Of a stretch of DNA of 64,000 nt, positions 12,561 to 23,803 are shown one piece after another; position 1 is the stretch's first letter; every line of letters starts with the position of its first letter. The notes below the pieces were generated by a model. That model saw only the letters and a program-made list of their open reading frames with translations, was not told the DNA's origin and ran no database searches. This DNA comes from Adenanthera pavonina. Its lineage: Eukaryota; Streptophyta; Magnoliopsida; Fabales; Fabaceae. The DNA lies in contig JAIVEN010000028.1 in assembly GCA_026686845.1 (NCBI GenBank), positions 2,371,001 to 2,435,000 on the forward strand. Direction: 5' to 3'. The position numbers and the translations under genes were made by a program.

Positions 12561-12802
12561 GTTTACAGCGTAGGAGTTTACAGACTCAGAACTAGTAACT
12601 GATATTGTTGTGAGGAGGAGTTTATATCCATTGTACTCTTTTTACCTTGACTATGGTTTTTCTCTCATTGGATTTTTTCGTGGCAAGGTTTTTAATAGGT
12701 AGTGTTATGAACATATTATGTACTATTTTTCTTTACCAAGGTTTTGTCCCATTGGATTTTCCTTGGTAAAATTTTTAACGAAGCATAATAATTTGATAAT
12801 GG

Positions 12803-12817
12803 ATATCTAAGGTGGAG
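12803..12817 (+). other. Polypurine tract of the copia element
   Basis: ATATCTAAGGTGGAG abuts the 3' LTR, with the purine run AAGGTGGAG directly before its TGTTAT start. This is where plus-strand DNA synthesis would be primed. Confidence 0.65.
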
Positions 12818-13040
12818 TGTTATGAATATATATTATGGTGGTTATCCATTATCTCACAATATCTCTCGACCAATTCATAATATCTCATATTATCTATTTT
12901 TTCGGATTTTCAATTATAAATCTATGCATATAAATAGGAGTCACCTCAGTTATATTCTACACATCAATTATTAGAAAGTTTCCTTCTTATCTCATTCTTT
13001 CCTTCTTTTTTTTTTTTTCTCTCCTATATTTTTTATAACA
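12818..13040 (+). repeat. 3' LTR of the copia element
   Basis: This 223-bp repeat begins TGTTATGAATAT and ends TTTTATAACA, keeping the TG..CA ends. It has the same TATA-like CATATAAATAGG and TTCTACACATCAATTATTAG blocks as the 5' LTR, plus an expanded T run near 13007-13019. The next five bases, TTATT, match those before the 5' LTR. Confidence 0.92.
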
Positions 13041-13045
13041 TTATT

Positions 13046-13744
13046 TATCTTTTTTGCAATATTATATCCAGGCTCCATATCAAAATTTAGAATTTTGAAT
13101 CATGTTGGGATTACAGTATAGTAGCTATTACATAATTACATTCTTAGTATTAAGTCCAAATGATAGATCAAACATTAACAATGTTCAACACTCGACAATT
13201 TGACTTCAATATATCTTCTACTATCAACAACTCTACATATTTATGACACAAGCAATTCCATCGGGCTTTTATCTTCTTGCTTTTTACAATCTCATAGTCC
13301 ATCTTCTTTTTTATGAACTTCATAGTTGGGAACGTGAACAATCTCATAGTCCATCTTCTTTTTTATGAACTTCACAGTTGGGAACGTGAACAAGTGCGTA
13401 AGGATTAAAATATTTTCAACTTAAAGATCTAGTTTTTATATATAGAGACAAGACCGCAATTCACAATTTATTATCATACACTAGAGAAGCATACATATGC
13501 TTGGTCTCTTTTCTGTGAAAATTAATTGAAAACCTGCAAATCTGCACAATCCACCATCAATAACTTGAAAATATCACAATTTAGTAGTCAATTGGTAATA
13601 TCAAGAAAAACTTCAATCAATTCAGAGGTTGGTTCTTGTCTTTATATAAATAAATCATGATGTTATTTAAAAGCATTCAACATTTAGCCACCACGACTAA
13701 GAACGCTCCGAGCTTCCCTCAACATTTAAATTGTGTGGTTCTTG
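13046..13744. other. Intergenic spacer with a 52-bp tandem duplication
   Basis: Two adjacent near-identical 52-bp units lie at 13287-13338 and 13339-13390. Each holds the words CTCATAGTCCATCTTC and AGTTGGGAACGTGAA. Otherwise this is non-coding AT-rich sequence with no gene. Confidence 0.7.
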
Positions 13745-14520
13745 TCTTTGTAAAAGTGTGTATCAATTTGGCGTTTCGGATTTTCAAAAAGAGGGCTAAT
13801 GTGCAACAAAGGGGCTAATGGGTGGATGATTTAGAGAACATGTGGGCGCCAAATCATATCAATGTTTACATCTCAGCCCATTATTAACGTCGTTTGCACA
13901 TCTAAACAGCTTGAAGGACCAATTTCCTAACATTTTAAATTTTTAAGGACAAACTATGTAACGGTAGCATTTTATGAAGATTGATCTTGTTGGGTTGCAT
14001 TATATACCCATAATGGGTGGAAGTTAAGAGTCCAAAAGGCCCAAACCCAAATAAGAAAATAGGGTTTGTTAATTTTTTATTAATAATGAGAGGAAGGGAA
14101 TGGTTAATGTTAACTGTTCCACACACCGCACAATTGAGGAAATTAAGTGATCGTGTTTGCGTACATGAATGATATGAAGCGTTATTTTCTGGATGACTGA
14201 CTTCCTTTGAGTAACGTACTCAGTCTTCTTTGAAAAGCTCTCTCTCTTCCTCTCGAGGAATACTTTTACTCTTCCTCTCAATTCTTTCCTCTTGAGTGCA
14301 TCTACGGTGAACCAAAAAAGAAAGTCCAAATGACTTTATTCCAATCGCTTGGTAAACATTTATTTTATTCTCTCAGTGGAAGAATACATCTCGATCGATA
14401 TGTATATCTTTCCTATCTTTTTATTCTATCAGATCTAAAAAATAATAAACTAAAAGGACTGATTTCAAAATCACTGTAAACTATGGGGACTAAAACGTTA
14501 ATTTTCCGTTCTTCTGGAAA
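13745..14520 (+). repeat. Dispersed repeat D, copy 2, interrupted
   Basis: Matches the reverse complement of 1430-1660. Homology runs from about 13745 to 13987, stops at a GATCT, and resumes at 14437. The interruption is the solo LTR listed separately. The order of insertion is therefore clear: repeat D first, LTR later. Confidence 0.7.
13988..14431. mobile_element. Solo LTR, 444 bp, with 5-bp target duplication
   Basis: The block starts TGTTGGGTTGC and ends TTCTATCA, giving TG..CA ends. It is flanked by perfect GATCT repeats at 13983-13987 and 14432-14436, and it splits repeat D at exactly that point. There is no second LTR or internal domain, so this is a solo LTR or a very short element. 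Orientation is not established. Confidence 0.85.
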
Positions 14521-14539
14521 TGTTTGAAATGTATCTAAT

Positions 14540-14790
14540 GGGACTAAAGCTATGAAGCACCGATATGGATACATGTATTGAATATGATGCAGTATAATAT
14601 GAAAGATATAACAGTATAATATGAAAGATATAACAATTTTTAAAATTTTAGGATACGCGTGTAAGAGATATTTATACATATATAATATTATTTATATGTA
14701 TAATTAATAAATTTATCTATTTAGATAAAAATAGATATTCAATATTGTAAAAAGTATAGTATTAAAATTGAAATAAATCATAAAATATTT
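14540..14790. repeat. Dispersed repeat E, copy 1
   Basis: Matches 52236-52430: both copies share AATTTTTAAAATTTTA, then a TATTTATACATATATA run and TATGTATAATTAATAAAT-like words. AT-rich and non-coding, class unknown. Confidence 0.65.
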
Positions 14791-15896
14791 ATAATAGTTT
14801 CAAATAGTCTTATTTTATTATAAAAATTTAAAATAAATATAAATATATATATATATAAATAAAATATAAATATCATATCGTATCATACATCATATAACTG
14901 TGTCAACATTATTAAACCTTCCAAGAAAATAAAATACCCTGTATGTCAGCCGGAGGTACACTAGCACAAATTAAGTATATGTCCGAATTGGGAATCATAA
15001 ATGCATCTCAATTATCACCAGTCGGTCCAATAATTGGATTATTACGTCATAAGAGAATCCACGTGTCAAACCCCCACATGAAGGGACCAATCATGGTGTG
15101 AAAGCGCATAAAGGTTCAACAAATTTATGTTTTGAATAAAATACAAAAAAGAAAACGCATTATTTCCCTTTATCCCGATGTTTGGGTTGGGACTTTCATT
15201 GAGAAGGGTCAACATCACGCCCTGTTTGGTCAAAAGGAAAGCTTAAAATGTTTTGAATTGGACTATAGCAGTGGATTAGCGTGGACCATTTCAAATGGAA
15301 AAGAGTGTGGGGAAAAAAAAAGATGTAGATTCTAGACTTGGCTCTCCCTATATATGGCATCTACAGCTTTACTGTTTCAGAATTGGCCTCAGAAAATTGA
15401 GTAACTAATTATGATAAAATATTAATATTTCTTATAATTTACTTTATAAATATATTTATTTGCGTTCTATTACTAGATTGAATTATAAATATTTTTAAAT
15501 CAATACTATAAAGAAAAATATTAAAAGAAATTTTAAGATTGACATTAAAAACAAATATATACCCTTGTTGACAGATTAATGTATTAAGCATTCTCTCTGA
15601 TGAGTATATAAAGAGTACATTAAAGATAAATTGAGAAATTTTAAAATTTTCCGTAAATTTATTAATATTAACTAATTTTAACTGATTTCTTATATCTTTG
15701 TAATTTAATTAAAAATTTTTATAATAAGAACTGAGGGATCATATAAGTAATTAATTAATTAATTGGATACTAGTTTTTACTGATGAAATATTCACTTTTA
15801 ATATTTGTACTTGCGGACTCATCAAATAATTTACCTATATTTACTCGGAAGAATCCAGGAAAATTCATATTCTTGGGGATTAGATATTAAAATATT
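14791..15896. other. Intergenic spacer, no gene recognised
   Basis: AT-rich, with a slightly less AT-rich patch at 14935-15345 that includes ATTACGTCATAAG and a CCACGTGTC ACGT-core motif near 15060. A 67-codon frame at 15132-15335 has no recognisable domain. Nothing here supports a gene. Confidence 0.5.
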
Positions 15897-16203
15897 ACTC
15901 CCTCTTATTCTTAATATAAGACCCTTTTAACCGAATTAAGCGGATTAAGAATTGAAATTAAAATTAATTAACTACCTCGATTTCTCTAAAAATCCCAATA
16001 TTTTTTCAAAACTACCCTTATTTAATTAATTACTCTCTCTTTCTCTTTGAATATATTAAATAAGAATATTTTTTTAAAAATATATAATAAATACTACCTT
16101 ATATATTATAAATGTTCTTATATATAGAATTAGAATCAGGATAAAAAAACTATATATATATATATATATACATACATACATACATATGGAGGATAGGAGG
16201 GAG
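15897..16203. mobile_element. Stowaway-like MITE, family A copy 1
   Basis: The 307-bp element begins CTCCCTCTTATTC, ends GGAGGGAG, and is flanked by TA. Its interior (CGATTTCTC, ACCCTTATTTAATTAA, CTCTCTTTCTCTTTGAATA) matches the element at 45133-45396. TA duplication and CTCCCTC termini are typical of Tc1/mariner-derived Stowaway MITEs. A (TA)n(CATA)n run near 16151-16187 sits in its right part. Confidence 0.8.
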
Positions 16204-16436
16204 TATATCAAAACTCATGTTTCCCTAATAACTAAACGGATCTAAGTGGAAATTTGAGGGAGACAGAAGGAGTTGAACCGTGGTCAACTCCACCAAACCT
16301 TTCTCCCCAAGTGGCCGTCTCCATCACTGAATCATTCTTTTCAATGTTGGTACACACTTGCTTCACTATTCTAACCTATGACTTGGGAAATTCTTAGCCG
16401 CCTCGAACCTTTCCCCTACCCTCCCCAATTATACAC

Positions 16437-16469
16437 CCTCTCTCTCTCTCTCTCTCTCCCTCGCTCTCA

Positions 16470-16503
<34 letters not shown>

Positions 16504-16520
16504 TATATACACACACAAAG
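16437..16520. repeat. Compound CT/TA/CA microsatellite
   Basis: Consecutive runs of CT, then TA, then CA dinucleotides, with a few interruptions. The minus-strand frame over it is a by-product of the repeat. Confidence 0.9.
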
Positions 16521-17508
16521 ATACATACTCCTTGGGAACTTTTGATGCAGAACCTTTCCTTGGGAACTTCCAAGGCAAGGTCTATGGTCAAGAGTCATCG
16601 TTTTTATCGATAGTCTGTTTATTCCAACGGAAAATGACAGCTTTTGAAAAGTTTTTTCACTTCCCAATGCTTGGAATTAATAGATACCCTCCATAATTTT
16701 TAATATAAATTATTTGTAACTAATTTATTAAAATTAAAAAAAATTAATTATATTATTAAAATTATTTTAAAAATAATATTATCTTTTTAATAAATATCAT
16801 AAATTTAAATAATTTATTTTTTTATAATTAAATAAAAATATTTTTTAAAATAAAATATTTAATTATTTAAAAACTTATAAAAAATATCTTATATATAAGA
16901 TTATAAAAATCTTTGACGAAAGTGAGTAATTTACATAAAACACAGTTGTGACTGAAAATGACAATAAACTCACTCAAAAAACAAAAACGAGAGATGGGTC
17001 CAATCTAACAGACAGCAGAACAGTAAAATTATAGCAGAATAGTCTGTAAATGTACAAATATAGTTGACCCCTCGAAACACAACTTAGCTTCTCTTTGATT
17101 TCTCACCACTCCAACTCAATGACTGGGTCCCACGCTGACGATGGAAAGGAATTTACAAGGCATGTGTTCCTACCCTCTAAAACTAACAGCTACACTTCCT
17201 CTTAAGGTTCCATGTGTGACATCTCTGACTCAGTTTTCCATCTTCAGATTTAACTCTGTACATGAAGGTGCAAGACCACGGATAGAATCATTTTCTCAAG
17301 AACGGATTTTTCTCTAAGCAGACTGTACCGATCCTGTGATTCTTAAGCACGATCTATCACTAAGATGGGGATCAACTAGAAATTTCTGATTAATAAGGCC
17401 TCAAATGTTGACTTAAGAGAATCTCAATCTGAGTATGGCTTTTGAATAGTGGGGCTTTCTTGAATCACATGTGGGGTAAATAGGCACTGCCGACTTGAGA
17501 ATGCATCA
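16521..17508. other. Intergenic spacer downstream of the ACR4-like gene
   Basis: 16685-16929 is a very AT-rich block with weak Stowaway-like ends (TACCCTCCATAA; reverse-complement right end TACTCACTTTCGT) and may be a decayed MITE. From about 17000 to 17508 the composition is less AT-rich. That stretch probably holds the 3' UTR of the minus-strand gene, but I cannot fix a polyadenylation site. Confidence 0.45.
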
Positions 17509-20500
17509 TCAAGAATACGACTTGACCAAGCCAAAGTTCGCAAAGGACTTGGACTTGAAGAGGCCACCAAAGAGGAACCTTGTAGGGGAATCCTGAACAG
17601 GGGGCTTAGGCTCTGAAGGGATGCCCTTAACTTGAAGGATACTGTCTCCTATAGTTTGGCGAATAGACTCTATGGTCTTGGAATCCACAGGGCATCCAGA
17701 GCTACCACGAACATAGAAGGTATTCACAGCTTTGCCTCCTTTGGTGGTCACTTCTGCTCTTGTAACTGTGAGGCTGTTCTCACGGAAGATGCGAGTTACA
17801 TCGGATAGTAAACCAACTCTGTCGGTTGTGCAGAGCTCTAGCTTCAAATCCTGAATGAGGAGGAAAAAACAAATTAGGGGTCTAGAAACAATCATAATAT
17901 ATAGAAGAAACTAGAGGTGACAAGAAAAGAAGAAAGAAACAAGCCAAAAATGCCTAACTGGCAGTTGGTTTTGAATAATGAAGAAAGATAATTTAAAGCG
18001 AAGCAGACTTATTGACCAATAAATAAATAAAGCAAAATCAAACAGCAAAGGACAAACAGGTCACAATAATAAAGCGTAATCAGATAGAAAAGGAGGGCAA
18101 AACTTAACTGCACTTCCTGCTGTTAGGTATTTATGAGTTATGTAGTATGCCCAGATGTTATGTTTTTATTGAAAAATCTGATAATAAGCACTTAAAGAAT
18201 TATATATACTAGTTTTTTTTTTTGGCCCAAAAAAAGTGCTTTTTATGCACAAGGAGAAGCTATCTTATCAAGATTCCTCTCCCATGTAAGGTAACTGTCT
18301 GCCAGAAAACCTTGAGAAAATCACCCCATTTCATATCAGTAGGACAATGCAACTAAACTTCAACAGCTGCAATTCAACCACACCTAGATCTCCACACAAG
18401 ACTCAATCACCATAAAAACAACTGAAGCCATAAGTTTTGAAGGTAATTAGGTTTCTGAAAAATACCAAAGTAGGCAATCAAATCTCATGCGCAGTAATAT
18501 AAACGATAAGCCACTCACCCCAGATACTCTTCTCTCAATTGCGGCTTCAAGACACTTTATAACTCTTTGCCTTTCTGCATCTGATTTCACCGGGGACCCA
18601 TCTATATGCCTGATGTAGTACTCCTACAAATACACCAACCATAGAACAATCAGCCAATATTCTTAGTGAAGGTAATTAAGCTTCATACATATCAATAATA
18701 GAAGTGCAAAATGAGATACCTGATATGCTTCTGGCCCTTCAGCATCTATATTGGCATGGAAAACCACATACTGCATGTCTGTCAAGGTACAAACTGTGTC
18801 GAAGAGAAGCTTTGGCCTATCCTTAGATTGGATAGTAACCACGGAATAGTCTTTGTCAGACCAATGAACAACATTCACATTTGGTCTTTTCTTCTGATCA
18901 AACCCAATGTTATTATTATCATCAGCTCGTTCATAGTCCCTGTCAGCAAACATCATCTGGTGAAGCCTTCTCTCAGTGTGGGTAACTTCATCAGCGACCT
19001 CAGTCTTAGCTCCTCTGTTCTTGTTCCCACCACAAAGCACATTGCACAGAAGCTCCTTCACTAAAGATAGCTTCTCTGGGTCATTAATGGCAGACCCAGT
19101 TTCTTCATCATTCACATGCATTACAGCTGCTGCCCTGGTATTATGGGTCCAGATTTCTGCATTCACTATATTGCACTTGAGGTCGGTTAGAACAGCACTC
19201 ACTTCAGAAAGCAATCCTGGCCTATCAGTTCCCATTAGCTCTATTGTAGTGTACTCCAAGGATTGCTTGACCCCAACAGATCTCATGGATGGAAAGCATG
19301 ATTCCGGTCCAAGAGACTAATATTCAATTTAAGCAAAGCAAGCACTAGTCAATAGGCAAGACAAAGTAAAAACAGAGAATTTGATGAAAACAAGATGCAA
19401 CTAACCTTTCGAATATAATCCAGAATAGCTTCATCTGTGACCTTATTTCCATGTTGGTCAGTGACATTAAAAACTGGTAAACAGGAAAACATTAGATTTC
19501 TTTTTGACAAAAATAACGGGTATCAAATCTATAATATAATAACAATAAGGGTTTGAGAAGAATGTTCAAACAACAATTATTACCATCCATGAACCATCCA
19601 CCATCAGAAGATATGTAAGCCTTAGTTATGATAAGGTTTAGATCAGTGAGGACTTGTACGACCTCAAGAAGTATTCCGTGCTTGTTTGCACTATCAACCT
19701 GCAAAATAAAAAGAAGACTTCGTTAGCGAAATTTCCCAATCACAGAAGTTTGAATTGAAAGTACACACAAACAAGGATCAAGAGAAGAAGAAAAGCAAAT
19801 AGCTATACCCGTATAACAGTAGCATTCTTGCTAGCTTCATTATCAATTACAACCCTGACAAGACAACAAGCATACAACAAGGATGTGAGGACAAAAAGAT
19901 TGAAACCAAAGGGGATTTTCCCTTTCATCAAATGCCATGGAAACATATTCGTACCTGGGAGGGTTCATTCTTCTGAAGAGCTTCTCATATTCATCATCCA
20001 TATAGTGAGAAAAACTCGAGTTGACCTCGGACATAAATGCTGTGAAAAGAAATCAGAACCAATCAGAGGAGAGAACAAGACACACAAGCTCCTTAGCCAA
20101 TGAGAAGAAAAAAATTAGTGGAGCTCATAATAATAAATAGTACAAAGAAGAAAAACCCTCTTTAGGAAATATACTCTCGCAAATAATAAAGCAGCAGTGA
20201 GTGAATGAAAGAGAAGTGACCAATCGTAAAGGGCTGGAAAACACAAAGAATAACCGTGGAAAGAAGAAAAGCCGGAGAGCCCCCAAAAAGTAGCTGGTGT
20301 GCCAGTACGCCTTGTGGCGTGCTTATCTCTTAATAGGCTAAAAAGAAGGAATCCTCAAACAGAACGTATTCGGCCAAAGAAAATCGAAGGGGCAACACAA
20401 CACAGCAAGAAGAGGAGCCTGAGATTACCAACCTAGAAAAGTCCGAAAAATTTCACAAACGGGGCCTAAGATTTATGACACCATAACCAGAAACCAGAAA

Positions 20501-20732
20501 CGCCGTCACCTAATTGAGGACATAACAGAAACAGATGAAGAAACAAACGACAACCCGTATCCCAATTCCGACGTCTTACCCACCCAAGAGAGAGCAGAGA
20601 GATTTAACAGAAACCAGAAAGCAAGACAGAGAGACAATAGTAAACAATGGACGCCCAGGACCGAGAAACAGAGAAATCTAAGAATAGAGCGCGAGAAACT
20701 AAACGAGGGAAGGAAAGCTTTGACCTACCCAT
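17509..20732 (-). CDS. ACR4-like: ACT-domain repeat protein, ACR4-like
   Basis: Eight coding exons on the minus strand: 20732-20729, 20039-19955, 19854-19809, 19698-19584, 19473-19406, 19316-18720, 18623-18519 and 17850-17509. All introns are GT..AG, and the joined 1362 nt give 453 residues in one frame, close to the roughly 449 aa of Arabidopsis ACR4. Sequence words along the protein match ACR4: HYMDDEYEKL near the N-terminus, VDSANKHGILLEVVQVLTDL (ACT 1), GTDRPGLLSEVSAVLTDLKC (ACT 2), SKDRPKLLFDTVCTLTDMQY (ACT 3), CTTDRVGLLSDVTRIFRENS (ACT 4), and the tail SPTRFLFGGLFKSKSFANFG. ACT domains bind amino acids. ACR proteins carry four and no catalytic domain, and are thought to sense or signal amino-acid status. 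The start is inferred: exon 1 supplies ATG plus G, then a 689-bp intron. An alternative start is the ATG at 20034, three codons later. No damage is seen. Confidence 0.93.
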
Positions 20733-20849
20733 TGTAGCTCCTGAGGATTCTTGATCTGCTAAACCAAAATTTTCTCGGTTCTCTCAAAGGTAGAAAGAGG
20801 GAAGGGAAGAGACCTTCTTGGTGTAATATATTACCAAGAAGCAATAGTA

Positions 20850-20866
20850 TATGTATATATATAAAC
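20850..20866 (-). promoter_or_regulatory. Possible TATA box of the ACR4-like gene
   Basis: On the minus strand TTTATATATATACAT lies about 120-135 bp upstream of the inferred ATG (20732), leaving room for a 5' UTR of about 90 nt that is rich in CT. No transcription data are available. Simple TA runs are common here, so the call is tentative. Confidence 0.35.
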
Positions 20867-20869
20867 ACA

Positions 20870-21420
20870 ACCACAGAGATCTCAGGGACACACAACACAC
20901 CCCACGCCACCTCCTCCTTGATCTTCTCTTCCAACTTAGGAAATAAATAATCTGTAATAATAAATAATAATATAATAATATAGTTCTTTTTGCCAAAAGA
21001 AGTTGATCTAAATCTGAAAACAATCCAATTCCTTCTCCTCCCTATACCTTTCTCTCTCTTGTGTTTTGCCCTTCCTGGTTATGTTTCTCTCTCTATACCC
21101 CGCTCTCTAAAATTCCCATTTCCGTGACTCCTCAGAACAGCGTATTTAAGTACTCCAAAAAAGAAAGTTCCTAAAAATCGCAGAGGGAAAAGAAATAAGG
21201 GACAGCGAATGTGAACTGGAGACTCCAGGAGCCACCAGCGCATGTTAGCAAAACACGGCTTCGGTTTCCTTGACAGGGCATGATTTGTGCTAAAGTGCAC
21301 CCATGGCTTAGGATACGGGGAAACAATTAGGCACGTGTCTTAAATAGGGTAAATAGAAGAAGAAAGGCTACTCATAAATTCCATGGTTTGAGGAAGAGTG
21401 AGATCCAGTTGGTGTTGTCA
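20870..21420. promoter_or_regulatory. Upstream region of the ACR4-like gene
   Basis: Moderate GC for this window, with purine/pyrimidine-biased stretches (CTCTCTCTTG near 21053, CTCTCTCTATA near 21087). This is the likely promoter and 5' flank. The short frames in it look like shadows. The tandem array begins just beyond it. Confidence 0.4.
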
Positions 21421-21429
21421 CAAATAAAA

Positions 21430-23430
21430 CGATAATTGATGTTTTTTGAAAAAATTAAATTAACCATCGATATACCGATATTGCTATACAAAATGAGAAA
21501 ATGTGTTGAGTTTTTTTAATTCTTAATAATCGATAAACTTTAGTAACTAAAGTTAAGCGGTATATCACAAAATTGAGAGAGAAATGACTCATGGAATCAA
21601 ACAAAATCACAACTAAAACTCCAGTCACATGTTTATGCATATTTTGATCATTTCTTCCAATTAAGAAATTTGTGACAATTTTATTGAACTATAAACAAAA
21701 TATATGAAGAAAAAAGAGAGAGAGAGAGAGAGGGAAATGACTCACCAAATTAGATAGAGTCACACGTTAAACTTAACCTGCTGAACTAAAACGTAAGCCA
21801 AATTATTTGATTCATATGGTACACCAAATATTTAAAGATGAGCAATATCTTGTACTTCAAGCAGGGCTCCAGGCACTTTCTGTTTATATTTTTTAAACTT
21901 TCTTCCATTCAAGAAAATTCTGAACATTTTATTGAAAATAAACAAATTATATGACAAAAATGACAGAGGGAAATGGCTCATCAAATCATAAAGAATCACA
22001 CGTTAAACTCCAAGCCTACAGAACTAAAACGTAAGCCAAATTATCTGATTCACGTGATTCACTAAAACATTGAAAGATGAGTAAATTAATTAAATCTTGA
22101 ATTTCACGTCGTGAGCGAGACCTATTTTTGTTTATATTATATTTTGATCATTTCTTCAATTTAAGAAATTTGTGAAAATCTTATTATAAAATATATATAT
22201 ATATAAATGAAATATATGATAAAAGCGATGGAGGGAAATTACACATCAAATCAGACGATCACACAATAAACTCCAAGCTTACTATACTAAAAAGTAATTA
22301 AGCTAAATTATTTTATTCATGTCGTACGTACACCAAGCACTGAAAAATAAGCAAGATAGATGTTGTGTGTCATACACACTTTCCGTTTATATTATATTTT
22401 GATCATTTCATCCCATTTAAGAAAATTAAGGAAATTTTATTGAATATAAACATAATGTATGACAAAAATGACAGAGGAAAATGACTCATCAAATCAGACA
22501 GTCACACGTTAAACTCACATCCCACTGAACTAAAACGTAAGCCAAATTATTTATTCATATGGTACACCAAACATTGAAGGATGAGCAAGATCTTGTACTT
22601 AATTTGCACTGGCACGAGACCTTTCTTTATTTATATTATATATTTTGATATTATTCCTTCCTTCAAATTAAGACATTTATGAAAATTTTATTGAAAAAAT
22701 ATATATATGACTAAAATGGCTCATCAAATCAGGCAAAGTCTCACGTTATACTCCCAACCTGTAGACAATCAAATTATTTGATTCATGCAGCACACAAAAC
22801 TAGCAATGAATAAAATGTTGTACTTCACGCAAATGCACCAGACACTTTTTTGTTAATGTTATATTTTGACCCTTTCTTCCATTTAAGAAATTTATACGAA
22901 CATTTTTATAAAATAAATTAAGCATATGATAAAAATGACGAAGGGAAATGACTCATCAAATCAGATAGTCACATTGAAATATGATCAAGATCTCTTACTT
23001 CATCAATTTATATTATACTTTGATTATTTCTTCCATTTAAATTTGAGAAAATTTTACTGATTATAAACAAAATATATGACAAAAAGAAATAACTCATCAA
23101 ATCAGACACAAAGTCACATGTTAAAACGCCAACTTATTGAACAAAAACATAGGCCTAATTATGTGATTCATGCGGTACATCAAACAATGAAAGATGAATA
23201 AGATTCCTTTCTCACGTGTATCCTCACATCTTCCAGATACAAAAAGAAATTTATGATAACTTTATTAAGTATAAACAAAATATATGACAGAGGAAAATAT
23301 AATTTTATTGAAAGATGAGCTAGATCTCTTACTTCATGCGGGAGTGCCATACACTTTCTGTTTATATTATAATTTGATCATTTCTTCTTGAAAATTTTAT
23401 TGAATATAAACAAAATATATGACATATCAC
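21430..23430. repeat. Tandem array of roughly 235-bp units, decayed
   Basis: The same ordered words recur about nine times: GGGAAATGACTCATCAAATC, CACACGTTAAACTC, GAACTAAAACGTAAGCC, GATGAGCAAGATCTTGTACT, TTTATATTATATTTTGATCA and ACAAAATATATGAC. The ACTCATC landmark falls at 21588, 21741, 21977, 22242, 22485, 22720, 22952 and 23093, so full units are about 232-265 bp and two are shortened. Units differ from each other at many sites. No open frame persists. The array starts about 700 bp upstream of the ACR4-like start codon. Confidence 0.88.
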
Positions 23431-23803
23431 ACCTCCTGTATGCAAAACAAATCTCAATCAAAGGGTTGAGAAAGTCTATTTGCTTTGCAATTTCTACTTG
23501 AGAACAACAGAGACACTCTTCATTTATTATAAAGATAAGATAAATGTTTTCTTTTGCACAAAGTTAAATGTTTTTTCGTGTGATTTTATTGAGGAATTGG
23601 GAAATTTTAATTCACAAAATTTAATCGATAGGACAAAGATCATACATAAATATAACTTATCTGAATAAGTATATTTTGAGTTAGACTTCTAATAAATTGA
23701 TCAAAAGTGTTTCACGTTATATATATATATATAATTATTCATAATATCATTCAATTTACATGAAGAAAAAATTACGACTAAAGTAAGCTTGCTAGTTTAA
23801 ATT
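23431..23803. repeat. Repeat F, copy 1
   Basis: About 23500-23690 shares words with 25160-25290 (TATAAAGATAAGATAAAT, then an AAAGTTAAA block and an AAATATAACTTATCTGAATAA-like tail). Non-coding and AT-rich. The ORF spanning 23480-23668 has no recognisable domain. Confidence 0.5.

Larger units (their letters stand above)
2727..13040 (+). mobile_element. Ty1/copia LTR retrotransposon, old and broken
   Basis: Two related terminal repeats (2727-2944 and 12818-13040) both begin TGTTAT. The right one ends in CA. Identical 5-bp target duplications TTATT flank the element at 2722-2726 and 13041-13045. The internal order gag, protease, integrase, reverse transcriptase, RNase H is the copia order. The two LTRs differ at dozens of positions by eye, so the insertion is old. 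Every coding domain carries stops or frameshifts, and a 3.9-kb foreign block interrupts gag. It cannot be autonomous. I did not assign a copia lineage. Confidence 0.93.

Noticed and set aside
16394..16591. 65-codon minus-strand frame with Ser/Glu/Arg runs
   Set aside because: Translation of a CT/TA microsatellite.
18711..19320. Plus-strand open frames of 117 and 114 codons
   Set aside because: They lie antisense to the long ACR4-like exon, whose protein matches a known family. They are shadow frames.
21430..23430. CRISPR-like array
   Set aside because: The units are about 235 bp, diverged, without short identical repeats and spacers, and the DNA is from a plant.
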